Shown here: one piece after another, positions 7,871-16,223 of the stretch | Layout: each line of letters begins with the position of its first letter | Numbering within the stretch: position 1 is the stretch's first letter | Source of the DNA: JAICUF01 sp038250675 | GTDB taxonomy: Bacteria > Gemmatimonadota > Gemmatimonadetes > Gemmatimonadales > GWC2-71-9 | DNA length: 64,000 bases | Reading direction: 5' to 3' | Assembly (NCBI GenBank): GCA_038250675.1 | Contig: JBBSCB010000003.1 | Coordinates: 62,001 to 126,000, forward strand | Program-made: the position numbers and the translations under genes | Notes under the pieces: model-generated | Seen by the model: the letters and a program-made list of their open reading frames with translations, nothing else | What the model was told of the DNA's origin: nothing | Databases searched by the model: none

Positions 7871-9967
7871 ATGACCGCACGAACCGGCCAGCCGCGCGTT
7901 ACGCCGCGGTACCTGACGCCAGTCGGCATCGCGCTGCTGTACGCGGTCGTGGGCGCCACCTGGATTCTCCTGTCCGATCGGGCGCTCGAGCTGCTGCTGC
8001 CGCCCAGCTCCGGGGCCGGACTGGTCAAGTGGCAGACGGTGAAGGGGCTGGCGTACGTTGGCGTGACCGCGATTCTCCTCTACCGGCTGGTGCAGGCGGG
8101 CATGACGGCCATCCGGCTGCGGGAGCGGCCCTATCGGCAGATGTTCGACTCCACGACGGTGGCGCTGCTGGTGGATCCCGCGTCGGGGCGCATCGTGGAC
8201 GCGAACGATGCCGCCAGCGAGTTCTACGGCTGGACCCGCGCGCAGCTGATCGGACGTCCCATCGGCGACCTGAACACTCTGCCGGCCGCCGAGCTCGCGG
8301 TCAACCTGGACCGTGCGGTCAACAGCGAGCGCAACCACTTTCTCTTCCAGCACCGGACGGCCGCCGGCGACCTGCGCGACGTGGAGGTCTTCTCCTGTCG
8401 GGTGGACGTAGGCGGGCATCGCCTGCTGTACTCCGTCGTCTTCGACCTGACTTCACGGATCGAGGCGGAACGCGCCCTGGCCGAGTCGGAGGCGCGCTAC
8501 CGATCGCTCATCACGCAGGCGTCGGACGCCATCTTCATCATGGGCCCCGATCTGCGGTCGCTCGAAGTCAACGAACGCGCCTGCGAGCTCACCGGGTACA
8601 CTGCCGCCGAGCTCAAGCATCTGCCGATCACGGCGCTGTTCCCGCCGGAGGAGCTCGTTGCCGTGCCGGTTCGCGTGGCGGAGCTGCAGGCCGGCCGGCC
8701 GGTCATGCAGGACCGGCGGTTCGTCCGCAAGGACGGCTCGGTGGCCTACGCCGAGATCAGCTCCCGGATGCTGGCCGACGGACGGATCCAGGCGATCGCC
8801 CGCGACGTGAGCGAGCGGCGCCGGCTGGAGGAGCAGCTCCGCCAGGCGCAGAAGATGGAGGCGATCGGCCAGCTGACCGGCGGCATCGCGCACGACCTCA
8901 ACAACGTGCTGACGATCGTCCTGGCCAACGGCGAGCTCCTGCGCCATGGGCTGCCGCCGGACCGCGCCGATCTGCACTCGGATCTCTCGGACCTGCAGGC
9001 GTCCGCGCGGCGCGGCGCCAGCATGATCCGGAAGCTGCTCAGCTTCAGCCGGCGCACCCCCCTCGAAGTGGTCGACCTCGACCTCTCGGAGACGGTGGCG
9101 GAGACGGCGGCCACGTTGCGCCGGCTGCTCCCCAAGAACATCGAGGTGACGGTCCGCGTCCCGCCGGCACCGGTGATCGTGCGGGCCGATCCTGGTGCGC
9201 TGGAGCAGATCCTGATCAATCTCGCCACCAACGCCCGCGATGCGATGCCCGAGGGCGGCTCCATGCGGATCGCCATCGCCGAACGCGTGGGCGCGCCGGA
9301 TGATCCGGGCGATACCGGGCGGTACGGCTGCGTCATCGTGCACGACGACGGAACCGGCATGGACCCGGACACCCAGGCCCGGATCTTCGAGCCGTTCTTC
9401 ACGACCAAGCCGGCGCCGCTGGGCACCGGGCTCGGCATGACCATGATCTACGGGCTGGTCAAGCAGCAGGGCGGGTGGATCCAGATCCGGAGCGCGCCGC
9501 GCGAGGGGACCGCCGTGAGGGTCGCATTTCCGCTGGGTACAGCGGCGACTGATGCGAACGCGGGGAAGGCGCCGCTGGAGTCGGTCGCGCTGCCGAGCGG
9601 TAGCGAGACCATCATGGTGGTCGAGGACGAGGCGCCACTGCGGCGCGCGGCCATGCGACTGCTGGAGCGGCTGGGCTATGCCGTGATTCCGGCGGAGGAC
9701 GGCCAGGAGGCGATCGAGCTGTTTGCCGCGCGGGGCGGTGATGTCGCGCTCGTGCTGTCCGACATCGTGATGCCGCGGATGGGCGGACGGGCGCTGTACG
9801 ACGCGCTGCGCGCCGGCGGCCACGCCGTGCGCTTTCTCTTTTCCAGCGGATACGACAGCGACGAGGTGATGGAGCTCGGCACCGGTGCGCCGCTACCGGC
9901 GCTCATCCACAAGCCATGGTCGATCGCCGAGCTCGCGCTCAAGGTGCGCGAAGTCCTCGACTCCTGA
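7871..9967 (+). CDS. Membrane hybrid sensor histidine kinase (PAS-PAS-HisKA-HATPase-REC)
   Basis: A 698-residue two-component protein. Two membrane helices (about residues 17-37 and 56-75) are followed by two PAS domains (about 90-195 and 205-320, the second with DGRIQAIARDVSERR), a HisKA domain with phospho-acceptor His341 in GGIAHDLNN, a HATPase_c domain with the N-box INLATNARDAM and G-boxes DDGTGMD and GTGLGMTMI, and a C-terminal receiver with the phosphorylatable Asp631 in VLSDIVMPRMGG. The HDLNN H-box is the type in NtrB-like and hybrid kinases. No transcription factor is adjacent, so its output partner is unknown; it may phosphorylate a separate phosphotransfer protein. It is transcribed away from the methyltransferase gene from a 96-base shared gap. 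Confidence 0.92.
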   Translation: MTARTGQPRVTPRYLTPVGIALLYAVVGATWILLSDRALELLLPPSSGAGLVKWQTVKGLAYVGVTAILLYRLVQAGMTAIRLRERPYRQMFDSTTVALLVDPASGRIVDANDAASEFYGWTRAQLIGRPIGDLNTLPAAELAVNLDRAVNSERNHFLFQHRTAAGDLRDVEVFSCRVDVGGHRLLYSVVFDLTSRIEAERALAESEARYRSLITQASDAIFIMGPDLRSLEVNERACELTGYTAAELKHLPITALFPPEELVAVPVRVAELQAGRPVMQDRRFVRKDGSVAYAEISSRMLADGRIQAIARDVSERRRLEEQLRQAQKMEAIGQLTGGIAHDLNNVLTIVLANGELLRHGLPPDRADLHSDLSDLQASARRGASMIRKLLSFSRRTPLEVVDLDLSETVAETAATLRRLLPKNIEVTVRVPPAPVIVRADPGALEQILINLATNARDAMPEGGSMRIAIAERVGAPDDPGDTGRYGCVIVHDDGTGMDPDTQARIFEPFFTTKPAPLGTGLGMTMIYGLVKQQGGWIQIRSAPREGTAVRVAFPLGTAATDANAGKAPLESVALPSGSETIMVVEDEAPLRRAAMRLLERLGYAVIPAEDGQEAIELFAARGGDVALVLSDIVMPRMGGRALYDALRAGGHAVRFLFSSGYDSDEVMELGTGAPLPALIHKPWSIAELALKVREVLDS

Positions 9968-9976
9968 TCGCGCCGC

Positions 9977-11134
9977 TCACCCGGCCGGCGTTTTGACGTC
10001 GTAGACGCGGCCGCGCCACTCCACGCGCCGATGGCCGCGCCAGGTCGAGCGCAGGACGATGTAGAGCACGACGCCCGCGCCGAGCGGGTACAGCAGACCG
10101 TACCTCGCCGGTATCTGCATGCCGAACGACATCAGTGCCCAGAACGCGGCCGATGCGCCGATGGCAAGCGCCGCGGCGGCAGCGAGCCCGGACACGCCCG
10201 CTGCCAGCGCCGTGAGGAGTGCCACCGGCGGCGCGAGCCAGAAGAGCATGACCGCCGCGAGGGCCAGCGGGACCAGCGCGCGCAGCACCGGCTCGTCGGG
10301 AAACGAGCGACGCCCGCCCAGGTAGACGTTCTTGGACCAGCCCTCGATCAGGTGCGGAAGACTCTCGTACATGCGGGTCTCCATGAGCGATTCGGCAAAC
10401 GCAAAATGGAGACGCAGGCCGCGGGCATGGAACGCCTGGGCGAGCGCGAGATCCTCCGCCACCTCTCCGCGCACCGCGGCATGCGTACCCGCCAGGTCAT
10501 AGGCGGCACGCCGAACCATGATGAACTGTCCGTTGGCGATCACATCGCGGGCGCGGCGCGCTCGATTGACCACCCGCGGGTGAAAGCGCAGGCCGAGCAA
10601 CAGCCACATCTGCGGCATCACCACCCGCTCCCAGAAGCTGTCGCAGCGCTGTCGCGGCGAGATGGTCACGAGGTCCGCCCGCTCGACGCCGAGCGCACCT
10701 ACCGCGTGGGCCAGGAGCGTGGGCTGGTGCCGCGTGTCCGCATCGGTAAAGACGAGAATGTCGCCGGCGGCGGCAGCGGCACCCTGGACGCAGGCCCACG
10801 GCTTGCCGAACCATCCCGCCGGCAGCGGAGCACCCTCGATCAGCCGGACGCGCGGATCGCTCGCGGCGACGGCCGCGGCCCGGGCGGCGGTGTCGTCGGT
10901 CGAGCGATCGTCCACGACGATGACTTCGAACGGGAGGTACGTGCTGGTCAGGATGCTGGCCAGCACGGTGTTGATGGTGCCGGCCTCGTTGCGGGCGGGG
11001 ATGATGACCGAGACGAGCGGGCCCGGAGCGACGGCGGGGGCGTCGAGCAGGTTGGGCGAGCGGCGGGCCAGGCGAAGCAGCGCCGCGTAGGGCGCAAACC
11101 AGGGCAGCGCCGCGATCAGGGGGCCCGCGGCCAC
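9977..11134 (-). CDS. Membrane-anchored family 2 glycosyltransferase, HpnB/CrtQ-like
   Basis: A 385-residue GT-A glycosyltransferase. The catalytic domain (about 40-290) shows VSVIIPARNEAGTI, the nucleotide-binding VVDDRSTDDT, the DxD-like TDADTR and an EDLALAQ motif. Two or three hydrophobic segments follow (about 290-355), with a short basic tail ending WRGRVYDVKTPAG. This layout, with one N-terminal helix and C-terminal membrane helices, matches enzymes acting on lipid acceptors such as hopanoids or carotenoids; the actual sugar and acceptor are not known. Translation starts at GTG 11134, directly abutting the stop of the upstream RsbR-like gene, so the two are probably one transcript. It converges with the histidine kinase gene, with 9 bases between the stops. 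Confidence 0.85.
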   Translation of the reverse strand: MAAGPLIAALPWFAPYAALLRLARRSPNLLDAPAVAPGPLVSVIIPARNEAGTINTVLASILTSTYLPFEVIVVDDRSTDDTAARAAAVAASDPRVRLIEGAPLPAGWFGKPWACVQGAAAAAGDILVFTDADTRHQPTLLAHAVGALGVERADLVTISPRQRCDSFWERVVMPQMWLLLGLRFHPRVVNRARRARDVIANGQFIMVRRAAYDLAGTHAAVRGEVAEDLALAQAFHARGLRLHFAFAESLMETRMYESLPHLIEGWSKNVYLGGRRSFPDEPVLRALVPLALAAVMLFWLAPPVALLTALAAGVSGLAAAAALAIGASAAFWALMSFGMQIPARYGLLYPLGAGVVLYIVLRSTWRGHRRVEWRGRVYDVKTPAG

Positions 11135-11641
11135 CTAATGCGGTCGCGCGACGGCGGCCAGCTCCACTTCGAGCGCCGTGAGCTGGCGGCACACGTCGGC
11201 CGGATCGTGCTCGGCGCCGGCCACGGGCACGCCGTTCTGGGCAAAGAGCGTCGCGACCAGAGCGTCGGTATAACCCACCACCGCCACGGCGACGCCCTTG
11301 TCGATGACTCGGTTGAGCCGCAGCATGATCGCCATGCCCTGCCGGGCGCGCATGGCGGCCAGCACGGGCGCGAGATTGCGGGTGAGCAGCTCGCGGAGAT
11401 ACTGGAGCTCCTCGACCACCTCACCGGCGGCGAGCCCGCGCGCCGATGCGGTGCGGCCATAGTGCTCGCAGGTATGGAACCACACCGTACGGACCTCCCG
11501 CCGGAGCGGGCCGACCATCTCGGTGAGGACATCGATGAGCAGGCGGAACTCCCGCTCGACCGTCTGACGCGGTATCGTGGGGGCGGCAGTCATCCGGTCG
11601 CCGAGCCAGTCGGCCCATTGAGCGACCATCGACTCCCGCAT
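11135..11641 (-). CDS. RsbR N-terminal-type sensor domain protein
   Basis: A 168-residue soluble helical protein that looks like the RsbRD-type N-terminal sensor domain (non-haem globin-like fold) on its own. The opening MRESMVAQWADWLGDRM and the central EVVEELQYLRELLTRN helix fit that family. In stressosome RsbR proteins this domain is followed by a STAS domain with phosphorylated Thr; here the protein stops before any STAS module. No RsbS, RsbT or anti-sigma gene is nearby. The start at ATG 11641 is preferred over longer frames because it begins the domain. It is transcribed with the downstream glycosyltransferase (no gap). Family assignment is moderate, and what it senses is unknown. Confidence 0.6.
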   Translation of the reverse strand: MRESMVAQWADWLGDRMTAAPTIPRQTVEREFRLLIDVLTEMVGPLRREVRTVWFHTCEHYGRTASARGLAAGEVVEELQYLRELLTRNLAPVLAAMRARQGMAIMLRLNRVIDKGVAVAVVGYTDALVATLFAQNGVPVAGAEHDPADVCRQLTALEVELAAVARPH

Positions 11642-11738
11642 GTCAGCGATCACACGACCAGCGGCGAGCAACGCGGGCTGCGAAGCGCGCAAAGCCGTGC
11701 TCCCGGTTGAGGTTCGATCCAAGTATAACGGAGACCTG

Positions 11739-12701
11739 ATGGGGTCAACAGCGCCCGTTTTGCCGCCCGCCCTCGCTGCGGGCAGCCGCATCGCGCTCAT
11801 CGCACCGGCGGGTCCGGTGCTCGATGGGGACGACGTCGTCCGCGCCACCGAGCTCTGCCGCGTGCTCGGCTTCGAGCCGGCCGTCGGCGCGCATGCCCGC
11901 GACAAGTACGGCTACTTCGCCGGCACCGACGCCGCGCGCCTGGCAGACCTCAACGCCGCCCTCGCCGCGCCCGATATCGATGGCGTCTGGTGTCTCCGCG
12001 GCGGCTACGGTGTGACGCGATTGTTGCAAGGCGTCGATTACGCGGGCTTTGCCGCGCATCCCAAGCCGGTGATCGGATATTCGGACATCACCGCGCTCCA
12101 TCTCGCGCTCTACCGGCGGACCGGCATCGTCACCTTTCACGGGCCGGTGGCCCGGGCGGCAATGCCGGACTTCACCCGGCGACATTTCGAGCGCGTGCTG
12201 ATGCGGACGGCGCCTGCGGGGCGCCTCGAGCCGCTGGCATCACCCGCCGGCGTGCTGGTGCCGCATCGGGACCGGATCGTCCCGCTCGCCGGCGGCGTGG
12301 CGGAGGGACGGTTGGTCGGCGGCAATCTCTCCCTCGTGCAGTGCCTGATCGGCACTGACTTCCTGCCCTCGATGGGTGGCGCGGTGCTGTTCCTGGAGGA
12401 CGTCGGTGAGGAGGTCTACCGGGTCGACCGCATGCTGGCTCACCTTCGCCTCGCCGGCGTCCTCGCCGGCCTCGCCGGCGTCGCGATCGGGCGTTTCACA
12501 GAGGTGGGTCGCCGCGGCGCCGACGGCGCGCTGGGTCTCGAAGAGGTGCTGCGGACGTACCTCGAGCCGCTCGGCGTACCTGTGGTTGCCGGGCTGCCGT
12601 TCGGCCATGTGGATGATCAGTGGACGCTGCCGGTGGGCGTGCGCGCGCGTCTCGACGCCGACGCCGGCACCCTGGATCTGCTCGAGGCGGGGGTCCGCTG
12701 A
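11739..12701 (+). CDS. ldcA: LD-carboxypeptidase (peptidase S66)
   Basis: A 320-residue cytoplasmic serine carboxypeptidase that trims the terminal D-Ala from muropeptide tetrapeptides during peptidoglycan recycling. The N-terminal domain begins GSRIALIAPAGPV; the nucleophile is Ser115 in IGYSDITALH, followed by the substrate-loop GIVTFHGP. The C-terminal domain carries GGNLSLVQ, FLEDVGEEVYRVDRML with the catalytic Glu, and GHVDDQWTLPVG with the catalytic His, all characteristic of S66. ATG 11739 follows a GGAG at 11730-11733 with good spacing, so the longer upstream frame is rejected. The stop overlaps the start of the next gene (TGATG), indicating translational coupling. Confidence 0.92.
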   Translation: MGSTAPVLPPALAAGSRIALIAPAGPVLDGDDVVRATELCRVLGFEPAVGAHARDKYGYFAGTDAARLADLNAALAAPDIDGVWCLRGGYGVTRLLQGVDYAGFAAHPKPVIGYSDITALHLALYRRTGIVTFHGPVARAAMPDFTRRHFERVLMRTAPAGRLEPLASPAGVLVPHRDRIVPLAGGVAEGRLVGGNLSLVQCLIGTDFLPSMGGAVLFLEDVGEEVYRVDRMLAHLRLAGVLAGLAGVAIGRFTEVGRRGADGALGLEEVLRTYLEPLGVPVVAGLPFGHVDDQWTLPVGVRARLDADAGTLDLLEAGVR

Positions 12702-13543
12702 TGGCCACGCCAACCCGCTCGCGGCACGTCGTCGCCGGCACGCTCGGCGACATCCTGGTGGACGTGCGCGCCGGGGGCCGCGACAGTCCGCGCCCCGCCG
12801 TCGTCGTCGTCCACGGTTTCAAGGGGTTCAAGGACTGGGGGATGTTTCCGCCGCTGGCCGAACGGCTGGCCCGGGCCGGATTCAGTGCCGTCACGTTCAA
12901 CCTGAGCGGGAGCGGCGCCGACGACGCGGGCGCCATCGTGCACGCAGACCGGTTTGCGCGAAATACCTATGGCGCCGAACTGCGCGATGTGGGCGCCGTG
13001 ATCGACGCGCTGCACGATGGCCGGCTGGGTGTCGTGGCGCCGACGGCGGTGGGGCTGCTGGGACATTCGCGCGGCGGCGGCATCGCCGTGCTGCAGACGG
13101 CGCGTGACCGTCGCGTCGCGAGTCTCGTCACCTGGGCCGCCATTGCGGACACGATGCGCTGGAGCGCGGTCGAGTGCGCCGCATGGCGGGCGCGCGGCAC
13201 GCTCGCCATCGCCAACTCGCGCACGGGGCAGGTCATCGACCTGACCACCGACCTGCTGGATGAGGTGGAGTCGGCCCCGGCAGCGCTCGATATCCTCGCG
13301 GCGGCGAGCACGGTCGCTGTGCCATGGCTCATCGTGCACGGCGCCGCCGACGAAGCCGTGGACCCCGAAGATGCCCGGCGGATGTACGTCGCCAGCGGGC
13401 GCGCCGGGACGGAATTGCTCGAAGTCCCCGGCGCCGGGCACACCTTCGGTGCCGCGCATCCGTGGGTGGCGCCGCCGCCGGGCGCACCGATCGAGCGGGT
13501 GTTCGACGCCACGCTGCGCTGGTTCGCCGCGTCGCTCCGGTGA
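12701..13543 (+). CDS. Alpha/beta hydrolase (dienelactone hydrolase/esterase-like)
   Basis: A 280-residue soluble alpha/beta-hydrolase. An oxyanion-hole segment VVVVHGFKGFKDWG lies near residue 32, the nucleophile elbow is GHSRGG with Ser123, an acid is expected in LIVHGAADEAVDPED, and the terminal catalytic His is in VPGAGHTFGAAHPW. HGFKGFKDW is shared with esterases sometimes called cinnamoyl-ester or acylaminoacyl hydrolases. There is no signal peptide, so it acts in the cytoplasm; the substrate is unknown. The ATG overlaps the ldcA stop and the Nudix gene starts 3 bases after its own stop, so ldcA, this gene and the Nudix gene form a three-gene operon. Confidence 0.85.
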   Translation: MATPTRSRHVVAGTLGDILVDVRAGGRDSPRPAVVVVHGFKGFKDWGMFPPLAERLARAGFSAVTFNLSGSGADDAGAIVHADRFARNTYGAELRDVGAVIDALHDGRLGVVAPTAVGLLGHSRGGGIAVLQTARDRRVASLVTWAAIADTMRWSAVECAAWRARGTLAIANSRTGQVIDLTTDLLDEVESAPAALDILAAASTVAVPWLIVHGAADEAVDPEDARRMYVASGRAGTELLEVPGAGHTFGAAHPWVAPPPGAPIERVFDATLRWFAASLR

Positions 13544-13545
13544 GC

Positions 13546-14103
13546 ATGCTGGCGTCGGTGGTGGCGCGCCTCCGTGCGCGGCCACCTGGACCGCCGGCCG
13601 ACGACGACCCATCGCTGCTCTGGGCCGCCGTGGCGCTCATCCTCGTGGCGGAGCCGGAGGAGTTCCTGCTGATCTGCCGGGCCGAGCGCGCCGGCGATCC
13701 GTGGTCCGGGCACCTCGCGCTGCCCGGTGGCCGCCGTGACGATACCGATGCCGACCTGCTCGCCACCGCCGTGCGCGAGACGCAGGAGGAGGTCGGCGTG
13801 GCGCTCGGAACCGACCTCCTCGTCGGCACGCTGGCGGACGTCGTGCCCCGGACGCCCGTGCTTCCCCCGATCGCCATCCGGCCGTTCGTCTTCCTGCTGC
13901 CCCGGCGGCCCGCCCTCTCGCTCAACGTCGAGGTGGCCGCGGCCGAGTGGGTGCCGGTCGCCCTGCTGGCCGATCCGGCGGCCCGCCACGAGTTGTCGCT
14001 CGACATTCAGGGCCGGCGCCGGCAGGCGCCCGCCTACGCGACGCGGGCCGGCTCAGTGTGGGGCCTCACCGAGCGGATCCTGACGAGCCTTATCCAGGCA
14101 TGA
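13546..14103 (+). CDS. Nudix hydrolase, CoA pyrophosphatase (NudL)-like
   Basis: A 185-residue Nudix hydrolase. The box reads LPGGRRDDTDADLL followed by RETQEEVG, which keeps the metal-binding REXXEEXG core but has one extra residue between Gly and Arg and no Glu in the first part, as in the NudL/NUDT7 CoA-pyrophosphatase branch, whose box also has a DDTDA-type stretch. An upstream FLLICRAERAGDPWSGHLALP segment fits the UPF0035 region of that branch. It probably hydrolyses CoA or a related nucleotide diphosphate. The start may be ATG 13546 or GTG 13540, the latter overlapping the stop of the hydrolase gene. It is the last gene of the ldcA operon. Confidence 0.82.
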   Translation: MLASVVARLRARPPGPPADDDPSLLWAAVALILVAEPEEFLLICRAERAGDPWSGHLALPGGRRDDTDADLLATAVRETQEEVGVALGTDLLVGTLADVVPRTPVLPPIAIRPFVFLLPRRPALSLNVEVAAAEWVPVALLADPAARHELSLDIQGRRRQAPAYATRAGSVWGLTERILTSLIQA

Positions 14104-14126
14104 CCATGCCAAGTCGTGACTGCCCA

Positions 14127-14173
14127 TTGACATGTGTGCGCCTGTATTCCAGATTTAGCATCGGCTAAACTGG
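14127..14173 (+). promoter_or_regulatory. Promoter and MntR/DtxR-type operator of the manganese operon
   Basis: A perfect -35 box TTGACA lies at 14127-14132. About 17 bases on, the -10 region (CAGATT, 14150-14155) runs into a dyad at 14149-14173: inner arms TTTAGC (14154-14159) and GCTAAA (14164-14169) around ATCG, with outer arms CCAG and CTGG separated from them by one extra A on the left. TTTAGC/GCTAAA resembles the half-sites of DtxR/MntR-family boxes. A GGAG at 14172-14175 precedes ATG 14182. A repressor bound here would block the -10 element, so autorepression by the downstream metalloregulator is the natural reading. Confidence 0.78.
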
Positions 14174-14181
14174 AGTTTTGT

Positions 14182-14868
14182 ATGAACGCAGTTACCCCGA
14201 GCGAGTCGCTCACCCGCTCGGTCGAGGATTATTTGAAGGCGATCTACCGTCTGGCTCCCGCCGGTCAGCCGGCCGCCACCAGCGACATCGCGCATCTGCT
14301 CGAGCTCTCCGCCCCGTCGGTGAGCGGCATGGTGAAGCGACTGTCGGAGCAGGGGCTCCTCGAGCATGCGCCGTATCGGGGCGTCGTGCTCACCGCCGAC
14401 GGCCGGCGCGCCGCGCTCCGGATGGTCCGGCGGCATCGACTGATCGAGTCGTATCTCGTCGCCTTCCTGGGCTACAGCTGGGACGCCGTGCACGACGAGG
14501 CCGAGCGGCTCGAGCACGCCGTCTCCGACACCCTCGTCGAGCGAATGGCGTCGGCGCTGGGCGATCCCGCTGTGGATCCGCACGGCGACCCGATCCCGAC
14601 CGCTGACGGCGATATCGCCGAGGTGCCGGCGGTTCCCCTGGCCGAGGTGCCCGTGGGCGTGGTGGTCGAGATCCGCCGCGTGAAGGTGGCCGATGCGGGG
14701 CGGCTCCGGTATCTGGCGGAGCTCGGGCTCACACCGCGTGCGCTGATCACGGTCACCGGCCGCCAGCCGTTTGACGGGCCGGTAACACTTGGCACCGTGG
14801 ACGGCGAGCGGGTGCTCGGCGCCGAGCTGGCGCGCGGCATCCTCTGCTCGCACGTGGAGGGCGCGTGA
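14182..14868 (+). CDS. mntR: DtxR/MntR-family metal-dependent transcriptional regulator
   Basis: A 228-residue iron/manganese-dependent repressor. Residues about 10-70 form the winged helix (TRSVEDYLKAIYRLA, then SAPSVSGMVKRLSEQGLL as recognition helix and wing). The dimerisation and metal-binding domain follows (RRHRLIESYLVAFLGYSWDAVHDEAERLEH) with the His, Glu and Asp ligands typical of DtxR proteins. A C-terminal FeoA/SH3-like domain (about 150-225, VVVEIRRVKVADAGRLRYL) makes it the long, IdeR-like form rather than the short Bacillus MntR. Its stop overlaps the mntH start (GTGA), and a dyad operator sits just upstream, so it most likely represses itself and mntH when Mn(II) is sufficient. 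An iron-responsive role is possible, but the linked mntH favours manganese. Confidence 0.93.
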   Translation: MNAVTPSESLTRSVEDYLKAIYRLAPAGQPAATSDIAHLLELSAPSVSGMVKRLSEQGLLEHAPYRGVVLTADGRRAALRMVRRHRLIESYLVAFLGYSWDAVHDEAERLEHAVSDTLVERMASALGDPAVDPHGDPIPTADGDIAEVPAVPLAEVPVGVVVEIRRVKVADAGRLRYLAELGLTPRALITVTGRQPFDGPVTLGTVDGERVLGAELARGILCSHVEGA

Positions 14869-16223
14869 ACGCCGCCTCCACACCGCCGCTCGAGGAGCTG
14901 ACCGGCTGGCGCCATCCCCGGCGCGGCCCCAGTCTGCCCGAGTCGCACCGGACGATCCACGTTCCGCGCGGCGCGGGGTTCTGGCGCAAGGCGCTCGCGT
15001 TTGCGGGGCCGGGCTACATGGTGGCCGTGGGGTACATGGATCCCGGCAACTGGGCCACCGATCTCGCGGGTGGCTCGCGGTTCGCCTACACGCTGCTCAG
15101 TGTGGTGCTGCTCTCCAATCTGATGGCCATCCTGCTCCAGTCGCTGGCCCTCAGGCTCGGCATCGTCACCGGTCGCGATCTGGCGCAGGCCTGCCGCGAC
15201 CATTATTCGCGCCGCGTGAGTTACGTGCTCTGGGTGCTGTGCGAGATCGCCATCGCCGCCTGTGACCTGGCCGAGGTGATCGGTTCCGCGATCGCGCTCA
15301 ATCTGCTGTTCGGGATTCCGCTGGTCTGGGGTGTCTGCCTGACGGCGGTGGACGTCCTGGCCATCCTGCTGCTGCAGCACAAGGGCTTCCGCTACCTCGA
15401 GGCGTTCGTCATCGTGCTCGTCGCCACGATCGGCGCCTGCTTTGCCGTGGAGCTGGCGCTGGCGCGGCCGGAATTCGGCGCCATTGCGGCGGGGCTGATT
15501 CCGCGGGCCGAGATCGTGGTCAATCCGGCGATGCTCTACATCGCGATCGGCGTGCTGGGCGCCACCGTGATGCCCCACAACCTCTACCTGCATTCGTCCA
15601 TCGTGCAGACCCGCGGGATCGGCGACGACCACGCCTCCAAGCGCGAGGCCATCCGGTTCGCCACGTTCGATTCCACGGTGGCGCTCTTCTTCGCGTTCTT
15701 CATCAATGCGGCGATCCTGATCCTCGCGGCCGCCACGTTCCACACGACCGGCAATCAGAGCGTCGCCGAAATCGGCGATGCCTATCGGCTGCTCACGCCG
15801 CTGCTCGGGACGACGGCGGCCAGCGTGCTGTTCGCCGTGGCATTGCTGGCGTCGGGCCAGAACTCCACGATCACCGGTACGCTGGCCGGCCAGATCGTCA
15901 TGGAGGGTTTTCTCGACATCCGCCTCTCGCCGTGGCTGCGGCGGATGATCACCCGGCTCATTGCGATCATTCCCGCCGTGATCGTCACCGTGCTGTATGG
16001 CGAGCGCGGGACCGGCGCGCTGCTGATCCTCAGCCAGGTCATCCTGAGTCTGCAGCTGTCGTTCGCGGTGATTCCGCTGGTCCTCTTCACCAGCGACCCG
16101 CGGAAGATGGGACGCTTCGTCAACGGACCGGTACTCAAGGCGGCGTCCTGGTCGGTCGCGGTGGCGATTCTCCTGCTGAACGGCTGGCTGCTCATCGCTA
16201 CCGCGCGCCAGTGGCTCGCGTAG
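14865..16223 (+). CDS. mntH: Nramp-family Mn(II)/divalent metal transporter
   Basis: A 452-residue inner-membrane proton-coupled metal importer with about 11 helices. The helix 1 metal-binding motif is MDPGN (about residues 58-62) and the helix 6 motif is MPHNLYLHSS (about 236), together giving the Asp-Asn-Met coordination of the Nramp family. The N-terminus of about 40 residues before helix 1 is a little longer than usual. Translation begins at GTG 14865, overlapping the mntR stop, behind GGAGG at 14856-14860. It belongs to the mntR-mntH operon and should be controlled by the dyad upstream of mntR. The Met in MPHN supports manganese or iron rather than magnesium. Confidence 0.95.
   Translation: MNAASTPPLEELTGWRHPRRGPSLPESHRTIHVPRGAGFWRKALAFAGPGYMVAVGYMDPGNWATDLAGGSRFAYTLLSVVLLSNLMAILLQSLALRLGIVTGRDLAQACRDHYSRRVSYVLWVLCEIAIAACDLAEVIGSAIALNLLFGIPLVWGVCLTAVDVLAILLLQHKGFRYLEAFVIVLVATIGACFAVELALARPEFGAIAAGLIPRAEIVVNPAMLYIAIGVLGATVMPHNLYLHSSIVQTRGIGDDHASKREAIRFATFDSTVALFFAFFINAAILILAAATFHTTGNQSVAEIGDAYRLLTPLLGTTAASVLFAVALLASGQNSTITGTLAGQIVMEGFLDIRLSPWLRRMITRLIAIIPAVIVTVLYGERGTGALLILSQVILSLQLSFAVIPLVLFTSDPRKMGRFVNGPVLKAASWSVAVAILLLNGWLLIATARQWLA

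Noticed and set aside
7775..8419. Longer N-terminus for the methyltransferase, up to 8419
   Set aside because: The extra part overlaps the N-terminal PAS and membrane segments of the divergent kinase and has shadow composition.
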